Below, piece by piece: positions 39,441 through 49,256 of a stretch of DNA of 64,000 bases. Every line of letters starts with the position of its first letter. The stretch's first letter is position 1. The notes beneath the pieces were generated by a model, which saw only the letters and a list, made by a program, of their open reading frames with translations, did not search any database and was not told the origin of the DNA. The position numbers were made by a program, and so were the translations under genes. Origin of the DNA: Micromonospora sp. FIMYZ51 (GTDB taxonomy: Bacteria > Actinomycetota > Actinomycetes > Mycobacteriales > Micromonosporaceae); contig NZ_CP134706.1 of the NCBI RefSeq assembly GCF_038246755.1, positions 3,100,001-3,164,000 on the forward strand. The letters are read 5' to 3'.

Positions 39441-40922
39441 ATGGCGTTGCGGAAGGCACAGGCGGCCCGGCAGGCCCAACAGCCGGTGATCGGTTTCGAC
39501 TCCGCGCGGCTGGCCTGGTTGGTGATCTCGGGGATCGGGCTGTTCCCGCTTGTGGTCCTGGCCCTGCTGGCGCTGATCGTGCTGCTGATCATCTTCGGCA
39601 TGGCCGGCGGCTCGCAGATGACCTCCTCCCCGGCGTCGTCGAGCACCGCCGGGCCGGGCACCGGAACCAGTGTGCTCATCGAACTCGCCGGCGGCGACGG
39701 TCGTGGCACCTTCGACGAGTCGAAGGTGCCGGATCAGGACCTGGTCGCGCCGATCAAGGAGGCCGCGAAAAAGTGCGACCTGCTCACTCCGGTCATTCTC
39801 GCGGCGCAGATCGAGTACGCGTCCGGCTTCGACGCGGCGAAGGAGGGGCCGCAGGGCCGCAAGGGGCTCTCCCAGCTGACGCCCGAGGTCTTCGACGAGT
39901 ACGGCGAGGACGACGACGACAGCGGCGAAGCCTCGGCGCTGGATCCGGAGGACTCGATCCACGCCCACGCCCGGTACTTCTGCCACCTGGCCAGCGAGAC
40001 CAGGAAACTGCTGGACGAGGGGAAGGTCGTCGGTGACCAGCTCAGCCTGACCCTGATGGCCTGGGACATCGGCCTGGAGGGGGTCAAGGCCCAGGGCGGC
40101 ATGCCCGTGCTCGCCCTCGGCAGCTATCCGTTCCAGGTCCGTGCCCTGTTCGCGCAGTTCACCACCGACGGCTCGGAGGCAGAGTCACCGTCTCCCTCCG
40201 TATCCGCCACCCAGGACGATCCAGCCGGCCAGGACGGTCCGGACGGCGAGGCGGATCCGGACGGCCAGCCGGATCCGGACGGTGGCGAGGACACCGGATC
40301 CTCGCTGCTCAGTGGCTCCGAGTTCCAGGCGATGTTTCCCGGGCGGAACTCCTTCTACACCTACGACGGGCTGACCGACGCGATGGCGAAGTTTCCCACC
40401 TTCGCCGCCACCGGCGACGAACGGACCCGGAAGCGGGAACTGGCCGCCTTCCTGGCCAACATCGACCACGAGTCCGGTGGTCTGGTGCACGTCGAGGAGA
40501 TCAATCGGTCCGCGTGGGGTAACTACTGCGATGCCGGCCAGCCCTACGGGTGCCCCGCCGGCCAGAGCGCCTACCACGGGCGGGGGCCCATCCAGCTCAG
40601 CTGGAACACCAACTACAAGGCTGCCGGCGACGCCCTCGGTCTGGACCTGCTCAACAACCCTGACCTGGTGAAGAACGACCCCTCGGTGGCGTGGCAGACC
40701 GCCCTGTGGTTCTGGATGACGCAGTCCGGGGCGGGCACCATGACGGCGCACGCCGCGATCACCGGGGGCGGGGGATTCGGCGAGACCATCAGAACCATAA
40801 ACGGCGCGCTGGAATGCGGCGGCGGCAACCCGGCCCAGGTGCGGGCCCGGGTCGAGGCGTACCAGCGGTTCAGCGCCACGCTCGGCGTCGATCCCGGCGA
40901 CGAGAGCACGCTCACGTGCTAG
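39441..40922 (+). CDS. VirB1-like cell-wall hydrolase: inactive SLT-like domain plus GH19 lysozyme/chitinase domain
   Basis: 493 residues from ATG 39441, six bases after the coupling-protein stop. One transmembrane helix (about 25-54) anchors an extracytoplasmic part: an SLT-like domain (about 95-215) with AAQIEYASGFD, where the expected catalytic Glu before Ser is Ala; an Asp/Pro/Gly spacer (about 245-285); and a GH19 domain (about 295-485) with both catalytic Glu candidates in IDHESGG and HVEEINRSAWGNYC, plus YHGRGPIQLSW. GH19 enzymes cleave chitin or peptidoglycan glycan chains. Position in the operon suggests local wall opening for the channel. Confidence 0.9.
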   Translation: MALRKAQAARQAQQPVIGFDSARLAWLVISGIGLFPLVVLALLALIVLLIIFGMAGGSQMTSSPASSSTAGPGTGTSVLIELAGGDGRGTFDESKVPDQDLVAPIKEAAKKCDLLTPVILAAQIEYASGFDAAKEGPQGRKGLSQLTPEVFDEYGEDDDDSGEASALDPEDSIHAHARYFCHLASETRKLLDEGKVVGDQLSLTLMAWDIGLEGVKAQGGMPVLALGSYPFQVRALFAQFTTDGSEAESPSPSVSATQDDPAGQDGPDGEADPDGQPDPDGGEDTGSSLLSGSEFQAMFPGRNSFYTYDGLTDAMAKFPTFAATGDERTRKRELAAFLANIDHESGGLVHVEEINRSAWGNYCDAGQPYGCPAGQSAYHGRGPIQLSWNTNYKAAGDALGLDLLNNPDLVKNDPSVAWQTALWFWMTQSGAGTMTAHAAITGGGGFGETIRTINGALECGGGNPAQVRARVEAYQRFSATLGVDPGDESTLTC

Positions 40923-40933
40923 GAGGAGGCGAC

Positions 40934-41362
40934 ATGACGCAGGCGATCCAGCAGGACGAGCCGGTCCTGGACCAGCCGGCGGTGGTGCCACCGCCACCGG
41001 GAGAGCCGGAGCCCCGGCCGTTCTTCATTCTCTATCTGGACGGACCGGAGTACGCCGAGGAGCTGTGGCGATTGTCGCAGTGGGTGGAGAACCTGCTGCT
41101 GCCGGTCTACGGCGGCGAGGTCAGCTCCGGTTCGCCGTGGTGTCCCCGCTGGCGTGAGCATCCGGAGGCGATCGCCTACCTGCACGGGCTCTGGCTGGCC
41201 TGGCAGGAGCGAACCGGCCCGCAGGCCCAGGCGTCCGACCCGGCGACGTGGCACCAGAGCTATCTCTGGCCGACCATGGAGGCGCTGCGGAGCCCCAACG
41301 GCCCCTTCGCGGGTTGCAAACCCGGCTCGCACCGGCCGAAGGAGCGGCCCCAGGTGGAGTGA
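40934..41362 (+). CDS. DUF4913-family protein
   Basis: 142 residues from ATG 40934 with AGGAGGAGG upstream. The core (about 40-135) has the family pattern: WVENLLLPVYG, WCPRWREHPEAIAYLHGLWLAWQ, a W-H-x-S-Y-L-W segment and a final GPF. DUF4913 proteins are widespread beside conjugation-like genes in actinobacteria; their role is unknown. This is the last gene of the operon and is followed by a hairpin at 41414. Confidence 0.88.
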   Translation: MTQAIQQDEPVLDQPAVVPPPPGEPEPRPFFILYLDGPEYAEELWRLSQWVENLLLPVYGGEVSSGSPWCPRWREHPEAIAYLHGLWLAWQERTGPQAQASDPATWHQSYLWPTMEALRSPNGPFAGCKPGSHRPKERPQVE

Positions 41363-41413
41363 GTAGCCACCCCACCGGGACCGTCGGCGGTGCGAACCAC
41401 GGACCGATGCGCC

Positions 41414-41434
41414 TGGGGCCGGATCTGGGCCCCA
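41414..41434 (+). terminator. Hairpin after type IV-like operon
   Basis: A seven-base inverted repeat TGGGGCC / GGCCCCA with a seven-base loop, 52 bases after the last operon stop. No long U-run follows, as is common in high-GC actinomycetes. Confidence 0.55.
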
Positions 41435-41528
41435 CTGGGTCCTTCGACTCAGGCGCAGGAACCGGTTGATCACTAGCGTCCGTGCCGGGGGCACGCTCAG
41501 ATCAGCCGGGCCGGAGGAGAGCACAGCC

Positions 41529-42071
41529 ATGACCACCGACGTCTGCCCGACCGAACGGATCGGGGCCGAGACCGACCCGGTGAGCCGGATGCGGTCCATC
41601 CACGCCGCCAACGCCCAGCCGCTGTACTACTACCTGCTCCGGCTGACCTGCGGTCAGCGTGAACTTGCCGAGGACCTGCTCCAGGAGACCATGCTGCGGG
41701 CGTGGCGTCGGCTGGAGGAGTTGCCGACCGAGCCGGATCGGATCCGCCGCTGGCTCTTCATCGTCGCCCGCCACCTGGTGATCGACGCCGCCCGGGCCCG
41801 GGCGGCCCGGCCGGCCGAGATCTACGGGGTGGACGTGGGCTGGATGCCGTCCCCGGAGAACGCGCTCGATGAAGTCGTGGACCGCTCCGTCCTCTCCGAC
41901 GCGCTCTGCCGGCTCACCCCGGAGCACCGCGCCGTGCTGATCGAGCTCTACTACGGCGGCGTCTCGGTCGCGGAGGCGGCCAGCCGGATCGGGATTCCGG
42001 AGGGGACCGTACGCTCGCGGTCCTTCTATGCCCTGCGCGCGGCGCGGGGGATCCTGGAAAGCGAGTCATAG
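41529..42071 (+). CDS. ECF RNA polymerase sigma factor
   Basis: 180 residues from ATG 41529 with GGAGGAG about ten bases upstream (an upstream in-frame ATG at 41466 lacks such a site). Sigma region 2 has ELAEDLLQETMLRAWRRLEE and region 4 has TPEHRAVLIELYYGG with a helix-turn-helix ending IPEGTVRSR. It is closely related to the sigma factor at 28228 but lacks the repeat tail and has no anti-sigma gene beside it. Location just downstream of the secretion-like operon suggests, without proof, a regulatory link. Confidence 0.9.
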   Translation: MTTDVCPTERIGAETDPVSRMRSIHAANAQPLYYYLLRLTCGQRELAEDLLQETMLRAWRRLEELPTEPDRIRRWLFIVARHLVIDAARARAARPAEIYGVDVGWMPSPENALDEVVDRSVLSDALCRLTPEHRAVLIELYYGGVSVAEAASRIGIPEGTVRSRSFYALRAARGILESES

Positions 42072-42578
42072 CTCCCGACCGGCGGGTCCGGGTTGGTCAC
42101 TACAGCCCGCCGGCCGGGTCCGCAGCGCCCAGCTCGCGGCGGCCACCGCCACCGGCGAGAGCCAGCCCAGCCCGGCGGCGACCGCGCGGACGGCACCGCG
42201 CAGGTCGGCTGCGTCGAAGTGACCGTGCACCAGGCAGCCGCACACCGGTGCCCGGAGCAGAGCGGTGATGCTCCGGCGGTCGGTGGTCCCGGTCATGATG
42301 ATCACCTGCGACCGTCCGGCCAGGGCGCGCACCAGATCCCGGTCGTCGGGTGCGCGGACCTGGTCGTCAAGCAGCGTCACGGTGGGACGCATCCGGTGTG
42401 CCAGGGCCACCGCCTCGGCGCCGCAACCGGTGACGGCGACGACCCGGATCCGGTCGCCGCAGCCGAGCATGGCGCGCAGGGCGGCCCGCTCGGATGCACC
42501 GGGATGGACGATCAGCGCGGTGAGTGTCGTGCCCTGGCCGCCAGGGTCGCCGCTCAGCGCTCCGTTCGCCTCGCTCAT
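42066..42578 (-). CDS. Degenerate stand-alone receiver-domain protein lacking HTH output
   Basis: 170 residues from ATG 42578. It parallels the receiver of the response regulator encoded upstream (compare LVHGHFDAADLRGAVRAVAAGLGWLSP with the same stretch there), so it looks like a diverged paralogue. The acidic pair expected after the first strand is replaced (ALIVHPGASER), while an Asp remains in TLLDDQ. No LuxR helix-turn-helix follows. It may act as a decoy or partner of the adjacent two-component pair. It overlaps the convergent sigma-factor gene by six bases. Confidence 0.75.
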   Translation of the reverse strand: MSEANGALSGDPGGQGTTLTALIVHPGASERAALRAMLGCGDRIRVVAVTGCGAEAVALAHRMRPTVTLLDDQVRAPDDRDLVRALAGRSQVIIMTGTTDRRSITALLRAPVCGCLVHGHFDAADLRGAVRAVAAGLGWLSPVAVAAASWALRTRPAGCSDQPGPAGREL

Positions 42579-42705
42579 CGGCCGTCCGCCGATCCGTCGC
42601 TCATGGTCATCCGATCCGGGCGGGTGGTGCCGGGCGGAAGGGCCCGTCGAGACTACGACGACCGTCCGTACCCGAGCGTTCAGCCAACGGCCGGATCCGC
42701 TTGAA

Positions 42706-43365
42706 CTACCGCCGTCCCGTCCATCGCACCACAGCCTCGGTGCGGTTACCGACCTGCAACTTGCTGAAAATGTTGGCGAGGTGGTTCTTGACCGTTTTTT
42801 CGGTAAGCAGTAGCCGACGGGCGATCGCCGCGTTCGAGTGCCCGGCGCAGAGCAGGGCCATCACGTCCTGCTCGCGCCGGGTCAGGCCGAACCTCTCGCG
42901 CGCGGCCCGGAGGCGCTCCGCAGCGTCCGCGTCGGCCTGCTCGCGGGCCGCCTGCTCCCGCAAGGCGGAGATGGTGACCGAGGCAGTGCGCGGGGACAAC
43001 CAGCCCTGGCCGGCCGCCACGGCCCGCACCGCGCGCAGCAACTCCGCCGGATCGAACTCGCCGTGCACCAGGTAGCCCCGGGCGCCGCCGCGCAGCATCC
43101 CGGCGATCAACTCGTCGGCGTCGTCACTTGTCAGTACGAGGACGTGGGAGTACTTCGCGACCTGGCTGACCACGCTGAGCCCGTCGGCGATGGGCATCCG
43201 GTGGTCCAGCAGGGTCACCTCCGGGCGCAATCGCTGGGCCATGGCCACCGCGGTGCGCCCGTCGGGCGCCTCACCAACCACGGTCACATCCTCGGCGCTG
43301 GCGAGCCAGCCGCGTAGCGCCGACCGTACGATGGGATTGTCATCTACGAGCATTACTTCGATCAC
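42706..43365 (-). CDS. NarL/LuxR-family response regulator
   Basis: 219 residues from GTG 43365, overlapping the kinase stop as GTGA (ATG 43353 is an alternative). The receiver has the acidic pair in MLVDDNP, the phospho-acceptor Asp in TLLDHRMP (near 58), a Thr in VLTSDD and a Lys-less YLVHG loop. The C-terminal LuxR-type helix-turn-helix (about 150-215) contains LTRREQDVMALLCAGHSNAAIARRL. It forms a two-component pair with the kinase gene that precedes it. Confidence 0.93.
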   Translation of the reverse strand: MIEVMLVDDNPIVRSALRGWLASAEDVTVVGEAPDGRTAVAMAQRLRPEVTLLDHRMPIADGLSVVSQVAKYSHVLVLTSDDADELIAGMLRGGARGYLVHGEFDPAELLRAVRAVAAGQGWLSPRTASVTISALREQAAREQADADAAERLRAARERFGLTRREQDVMALLCAGHSNAAIARRLLLTEKTVKNHLANIFSKLQVGNRTEAVVRWTGRR

Positions 43366-44552
43366 GGTGACCACCCGCCGGAGCTGGTCAGCGCGGGGGA
43401 GAGGGGCAGCGTGGCGATCACGGCGGTGCCCAGGCCGGTGCGGGAGTCGAGCCGCAGCCTGCCGCCGGCCGCCTGGGCGCGTTCGATCATCCCGATGATG
43501 CCGAAGCTGCCCGCGGCGGAGAGTGTGGTCAGGTCGCGGGGAGGGGTGAAGCCCGCACCGTCGTCTCGGATGACCATCACCACCTGTCCTTCCCATTCGT
43601 GCAGGCTTACCCAGACCAGCGTGGCGTGCGCGTGCCGGGCCACGTTCTCCAACGCCTCGTTGAGAATCCGGGTCAACTCGTACCGCGTCGCTGGGGCCGG
43701 TTCCACGGCGCCGGCGTCGAGCCGTATCGGCACCCCGGTTCGCTCGGTCCACTCCTGACACGTCTGCCGCAGGTAGTCGAGCAACGGCCGGCGCAGCAGA
43801 TCCCGGCGCAGTCCGGAGAGCAGCTCGCGGGCCTCTCGGATCGCGGTGTCCGCCCCGGTGGAGACGGTGTTTGCGAGTTCCTCGGCCAGATCGGGCTGGC
43901 GGCGTAGCAGGGTGGGCAGGGCGACCGCGGCGAAGGACACGCCACGCAGCGTCTTGGCGACCGAGTCGTGCAGCTCACGAGCCAACCGTGCCCGCTCGGA
44001 GGCGGCCGCTGAGTGTTGGGCGTTGGCCACCGCCGCGACCGAGGCATCGAGGTAGCGCGCGACGGTGGCGGTCACCACGGCGGCACCGTACCCGCAGACC
44101 AGGTTGATCATAGGAAAGGCGAGGACGAACGGGGCGGCAACGGAGTCCACCGGCCCTGTGGTGCGGAGCAGTTGCGTCGCGACGGCCAGCCCGAGCCCGG
44201 CATCGATGATCCACAGTGGTAGTGCGCGAGTGCCCAGCAGTGCGCCGGTGAGCGCGGCGAAGCCGGCCGCGTAGCAGAAGAAGGCGATGCCGCCGCCACT
44301 GAGCACCAAGATGGCGATCATGAGAGCGGCGTCGATGGTCAGGAAGCGCATCGGCCAACGGATGGCGGCTGGCCAGCGGCTCAGTACGGTGACCTGGATG
44401 GTCGTGACGGCGACGATGACGGCGAGCGTGCCGACCGCCCGCCAGGTGTCGTCGACGAGCTGGATGCCGACGCCGACCGCCGCGACCGTCAGCGCCAACC
44501 GGCCGAGCAACAGGGCTCGGCACAGGGCAACGTATGCGACGAATCGGTTCAT
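43362..44552 (-). CDS. NarL-type sensor histidine kinase
   Basis: 396 residues from ATG 44552. Five or six membrane helices (about 8-175) form the sensor, with almost no extracytoplasmic loop. The HisKA_3 dimerisation domain has the phospho-acceptor in ARELHDSVAKTL (His about 197). The ATPase domain follows with NEALENVARHA, RDDGAGF and GIIGMIERAQ. This is the usual partner of LuxR-type regulators; the ligand is unknown, probably membrane-associated. Confidence 0.93.
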   Translation of the reverse strand: MNRFVAYVALCRALLLGRLALTVAAVGVGIQLVDDTWRAVGTLAVIVAVTTIQVTVLSRWPAAIRWPMRFLTIDAALMIAILVLSGGGIAFFCYAAGFAALTGALLGTRALPLWIIDAGLGLAVATQLLRTTGPVDSVAAPFVLAFPMINLVCGYGAAVVTATVARYLDASVAAVANAQHSAAASERARLARELHDSVAKTLRGVSFAAVALPTLLRRQPDLAEELANTVSTGADTAIREARELLSGLRRDLLRRPLLDYLRQTCQEWTERTGVPIRLDAGAVEPAPATRYELTRILNEALENVARHAHATLVWVSLHEWEGQVVMVIRDDGAGFTPPRDLTTLSAAGSFGIIGMIERAQAAGGRLRLDSRTGLGTAVIATLPLSPALTSSGGWSP

Positions 44553-44770
44553 CCGGTCGCGGTCAGCTTGTGGCGATCAGGTCGCGGTGCGGGGTGAAAC
44601 CGTCGGCGTTGGACAGTGCGTCGTTGGACACCGCTCGACTCCCCCACGATGACCATGATCCCTGCGCATGATGGGCCAACCGTACACACGAGTATGCGCG
44701 CGACAAACGCCGGGCCGGCCGGATCCTGGTGGTGACCGGTGCGGTGACGAGGGCGAAGATGGTGAATGTC

Positions 44771-44792
44771 AGCCACCGTCGAGACGGTGGCT
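44771..44792. promoter_or_regulatory. 10-base inverted repeat with two-base centre
   Basis: AGCCACCGTC-GA-GACGGTGGCT, a perfect dyad. It could be an operator for the kinase or xylanase promoter, or the stem of a terminator; the two-base centre favours a protein-binding site. Confidence 0.55.
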
Positions 44793-44950
44793 GGGCAGGG
44801 GTGCGCAGCCGAAACCGTCGTCCGGGTACTGTCCGGAAGGCTTCTGGAACTTTCGCTGCCGCCGGCCCCGAACTTCGGCACTCATCCGATGATTGCTGCC
44901 GCCGGTGCCCGGACAGCCGGCTCGGCTACCGCTGCTGAGCAGGGCGGATG

Positions 44951-44988
44951 CTGGAAACCCGGGCGGTCTGTAAAACCATGGTTTCCAG
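44951..44988. promoter_or_regulatory. Inverted repeat CTGGAAAC / GTTTCCAG upstream of xylanase
   Basis: Perfect eight-base arms separated by 22 bases, about 235 bases upstream of the xylanase start. Two helical turns between arms would suit a dimeric regulator. The regulator is not identified. Confidence 0.45.
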
Positions 44989-45213
44989 AGGATTTCCGGA
45001 AGTTGTTGACGGGTGGACGGTACCCGCCCAATACTGTTGGCCATCGACACAACTAGATGACGTCGATTGTCGCGACCTATTCGGCCGGTCGTGCTCGCCG
45101 ACGATCGGCACCCCACCACCACCGCGGTACGCGCCGGCAGTCGATGGCGGCTGGCCAGCCACCCAAGCCTGCCGGCGCGTAGCGCACTGCTGGCCACCCG
45201 CCAGCCGTCATGA

Positions 45214-46257
<1,044 letters not shown>

Positions 46258-46266
46258 CCTGCCGGT

Positions 46267-46304
46267 CCGGACGGGGCGTCGGCAACTGCCGGCGCCCCGT
46301 CCGG
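46267..46304 (+). terminator. Strong hairpin after xylanase gene
   Basis: CCGGACGGGGCG pairs with CGCCCCGTCCGG and an inner CGGCA pairs with TGCCG around one T-G pair, giving an 18-base stem with a very small loop, ten bases after the stop codon. Confidence 0.8.
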
Positions 46305-46418
46305 CATGTCCGCCCTGGGCGGCAACCGGACGCCACTGATCCGCCGGACCGATCGACGATGGTGTCCGGTGGGGGCGGTGCCGGATGTGGTGCTGAGCGG
46401 GGCCGCCAACTGACGTGA

Positions 46419-46455
46419 CGGTCCGGGCCGCATCCGCAGGATGGGGCCCGGACCG
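46419..46455 (-). terminator. Hairpin after carboxypeptidase gene
   Basis: CGGTCCGGGCC pairs with GGCCCGGACCG, extended inward by CATCC/GGATG past one G-G mismatch, with a GCA loop. It lies just past the stop codon of the convergent minus-strand gene. Confidence 0.75.
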
Positions 46456-46468
46456 CCGTCGTCGACCG

Positions 46469-48961
46469 TCAGCGGTTGACGATCGTGACCGTCGCCTTGC
46501 GGTAGTTGTTGCCCTTGCCCTTGGTCGGGTCGTAGCCCTTCTCGACGTTGCCGGCCGCGTCGACCGAGAACCAGTGGAACGTGGTCGTCTCGGTCACGTG
46601 GAACACCTCGCCCGGCTCCCGGAACTCGGTCGCCTGGTAACGCGGCGAGTCCAGGGTGGGACGGCTGCCATCCGTCGTGTAGTAGATGGTGGCCGGTTCG
46701 TCGGTCTCGAAGCGCACGTCGACCGAGCCGTGGTAGCGCCCGCCGCCGGGAACGAGGGTGGAGGTGGGCTTCTTCTTGTCCTTGCCCCAGTCCGCCGCGA
46801 CCCGGAACATCTCCATGATGCCGTTGGCGTACTCCATGGTCTCGGCGTGGCCGCTGACCAGCTCGGGGTTGCCCTCCCACGGCGGCTGGAACGAGCCGCC
46901 CTGCCAGTTGCCGGTCGCCGGGTTGTAGACCGAGCCGCCGACCTCCCAGCCGAAGGCGTAGATCCCGTAGGTGTGGTACAGATCCTCACGTACGTTGCCG
47001 GCGGAGGAGTAGAGCACGTCCGACGAGCCACCGACGTTCTCCGGCGTGACGACGGTCTCCCGGTAGGCCTTCACCTGCGACAGGATCCGACCGGCCGACT
47101 GCCAGTAGAACGCCTCGTCGCCCAGCGGCGGGCGGGGCGTGGTGATCCGTCCGTCCGCGATGTACGCACCCGGCTGCCAGAAGAGCTGACCACCGTTGGA
47201 GTGCACCGACATCATGAACTTGATGTTGTCGAACTTCTCGACAAGCCAGATGACGTTCTTCGACTCCGGCTCGGAGAGCTTCTCCGGGCCCTGGTAGGTG
47301 TTGCTGATGCAGCTGGTGGAGCCGCCCGCGTAACCGTCGTGACCCGACCCGACCCGGTAGTTGCGGTTCAGGTCCACGCCCCAGGAGTCGCGCCGACCCG
47401 GGTCGGCGTTCTCGTCCGGGCAGTGGTTGGTCAGGTTCCGGCGCTGCGACGCGAAGTTGTAGAAGCTGTAGTTCGCGCCGTCCGGGTTGTTGGACAGGAT
47501 GAAGAAGACGTCGGTGTTGTCGACGATCTTCTTGGTCTCCTTGTCGGAGTTGTAGTTCTGCACCAGCCGCTCGGCGGCTTCCAGCGACGTCGTCGCGGGC
47601 ACCCACTCGCGGGCGTGGTCCTGCGCCTGGATCAGCACGCCCGGGTTGCGCCCGTCGCGGTGCTTGCCGATCCGCAGCACCGGAATCGTCGCCTCGCCAC
47701 GCGGCGGATCGCCCGCCGGCGCACCGGCGCGCTTCTGGTCCAGGAAGTCGGTGAGCGCGATCGGGGTGGCCGTCGACGCGACGATGCCGGTGCCGGCGTT
47801 CGTGCGGTACGGATGCGCCCGGTCGATCAGACCCTGGGACTGGGTCCGCAGCGCCGTCGCCACCTCAGCGGCGGTGCTCGCGAGCTCACCAGCGGCGTTC
47901 TTGGCCAGCAGCACACGTACCGCCTTGCCGTTCACCTCGACCGCGAGCGGAAGGTTCGCCCCCGACCGGTTCACGAACTCGACGGTGATGTCGTTACCGC
48001 CCTCGTGACCCCACGCCGCCGAGTGGACCACGACCGCCGACTGCCCGGTGCCACCGATCGTGGCCATCGCCTTGCGCTGGTAGCCGTTCGTCTTGTTCGG
48101 CAGGTAGACGATCTGCGCGATCTTCGGGTACTCGCGGGCGATCTCCTCAGCGCGCTGGAAGAGCTGCTGCGGGGTCTTGTATCCGTCGACCAGGTTCCAC
48201 TTGTAGCCCCGCTTGTCCGTCAACGGCGGAGGGGCGTTCTCCAGCCAGTTCGAGACCTTGCCGGTGGTCACGCCGCCGGTCGCGCTGGTGACCCGGATCT
48301 GGTCCGGGCGAGTGTCCAACTTGAACAGGTTCCGGTGGAACATGTACTGCCCGGAGTCGACGAAGCGGCTCATCGTCCGGGCAAAGCCGAACGAGGTGCC
48401 CGGGCCGGAGTCGTTCTCGAGCTGCATGCCGACGATCGGGTTGGTCTGCGCCCCCTCGGTGGTGCGCGCCTCCACGTAGAGGAAACCCTGCCCCTTGGTG
48501 GTGAACCAGTCGGCGCGGGCGATCCGCACCGTCGCCTGGTGGCTGGCCGGCTGGACCGTCTGAGCCGTACGAGCACCGGACGTGCTGACGGCCTGTAGAC
48601 CGCCGTCGGCCTCGTCGCTCCAGGTGAAGCCCTCGTCGTCGCCGAGGATCTTGACGCCCATCGCCTCGAGTTCGGCGATCTGCTCGGCGGTGGCCATCAC
48701 CTCGCCCTCGATGCCGTCGGGCACCCGCTGGAGACCGTGCTCCAGGTCGAAGCCGGCGTCGACGACCTTCTCCAGCATCTCGGCGCCGGTCAGTTGGATG
48801 CGTACGTGGCCTATCTCCGCCTGATGCTCCAGGTGCGAGCGCTCTGCGCCGGTCGACGCGGCGGGCTCCGCGCCGACCGGCGCGGGCGCGCCGGCCAAGA
48901 GCGTGCTGCCCACCAGGGCGGGCAGCACGAGAAGCGCGATGCGCAGTTTGGTGCGCCGCAT
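46469..48961 (-). CDS. Secreted M14 zinc carboxypeptidase with chitobiase-like C-terminal domain
   Basis: ATG 48961 was chosen over GTG 48976 because GGAAGGGGAA lies directly upstream; 830 residues. A signal peptide (about 1-32, APAPVGAE) and an N-terminal region of about 370 residues precede the M14 catalytic domain: zinc ligands in QDHAREW (HxxE) and SVHSNG, NPDG and NRNY substrate-binding motifs, and catalytic Glu in FGWEVGG. The last 90 residues (PTSTLVPGGG ... FHWFSVDAAGNVE) form a chitobiase/beta-hexosaminidase C-terminal-type Ig-like domain. It removes C-terminal residues from extracellular peptides. Confidence 0.93.
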   Translation of the reverse strand: MRRTKLRIALLVLPALVGSTLLAGAPAPVGAEPAASTGAERSHLEHQAEIGHVRIQLTGAEMLEKVVDAGFDLEHGLQRVPDGIEGEVMATAEQIAELEAMGVKILGDDEGFTWSDEADGGLQAVSTSGARTAQTVQPASHQATVRIARADWFTTKGQGFLYVEARTTEGAQTNPIVGMQLENDSGPGTSFGFARTMSRFVDSGQYMFHRNLFKLDTRPDQIRVTSATGGVTTGKVSNWLENAPPPLTDKRGYKWNLVDGYKTPQQLFQRAEEIAREYPKIAQIVYLPNKTNGYQRKAMATIGGTGQSAVVVHSAAWGHEGGNDITVEFVNRSGANLPLAVEVNGKAVRVLLAKNAAGELASTAAEVATALRTQSQGLIDRAHPYRTNAGTGIVASTATPIALTDFLDQKRAGAPAGDPPRGEATIPVLRIGKHRDGRNPGVLIQAQDHAREWVPATTSLEAAERLVQNYNSDKETKKIVDNTDVFFILSNNPDGANYSFYNFASQRRNLTNHCPDENADPGRRDSWGVDLNRNYRVGSGHDGYAGGSTSCISNTYQGPEKLSEPESKNVIWLVEKFDNIKFMMSVHSNGGQLFWQPGAYIADGRITTPRPPLGDEAFYWQSAGRILSQVKAYRETVVTPENVGGSSDVLYSSAGNVREDLYHTYGIYAFGWEVGGSVYNPATGNWQGGSFQPPWEGNPELVSGHAETMEYANGIMEMFRVAADWGKDKKKPTSTLVPGGGRYHGSVDVRFETDEPATIYYTTDGSRPTLDSPRYQATEFREPGEVFHVTETTTFHWFSVDAAGNVEKGYDPTKGKGNNYRKATVTIVNR

Positions 48962-49256
48962 GCTTTCCCCTTCCACGTTGTGACGTGCGGTCTCCTATCG
49001 GGTGCGTGGAACCTATCGGTGCCGATGAAACTAGACCGGCCTTGATCTGCGCAGTTGAGAGAATCTTGAGCTTCGCCGCCGGCGGGTGCGCCACCTTGCC
49101 GGACGAAAACCTCTTCGGCCGCTGGCCGCCGCGGCGAAGACGGTGTGGATCCCGGCGCGAGGGCAGCGCACTGGGAAGAAACATCTAACACGGCGCGGAT
49201 CCGGGTGCAGGTGACCGGATCGGCCGGTGACCGACGCGGTCTCGCCGGGCAGGGCG
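48962..49256. other. Intergenic region upstream of carboxypeptidase gene
   Basis: 295 bases. It should contain the carboxypeptidase promoter. A TTGAGAGAATCTTGAG stretch near 49048 is the most AT-rich part, but no -35/-10 pair is convincing. Nothing else is seen. Confidence 0.4.

Noticed and set aside
30712..41362. The whole operon as an integrative conjugative element
   Set aside because: No relaxase, integrase, excisionase, replication gene, tRNA attachment site or flanking direct repeat was found within the window.
46415..48598. A 727-codon plus-strand open frame opposite the carboxypeptidase gene
   Set aside because: The minus strand has an intact M14 enzyme with signal peptide and ribosome binding site; the antisense product has no recognisable features.
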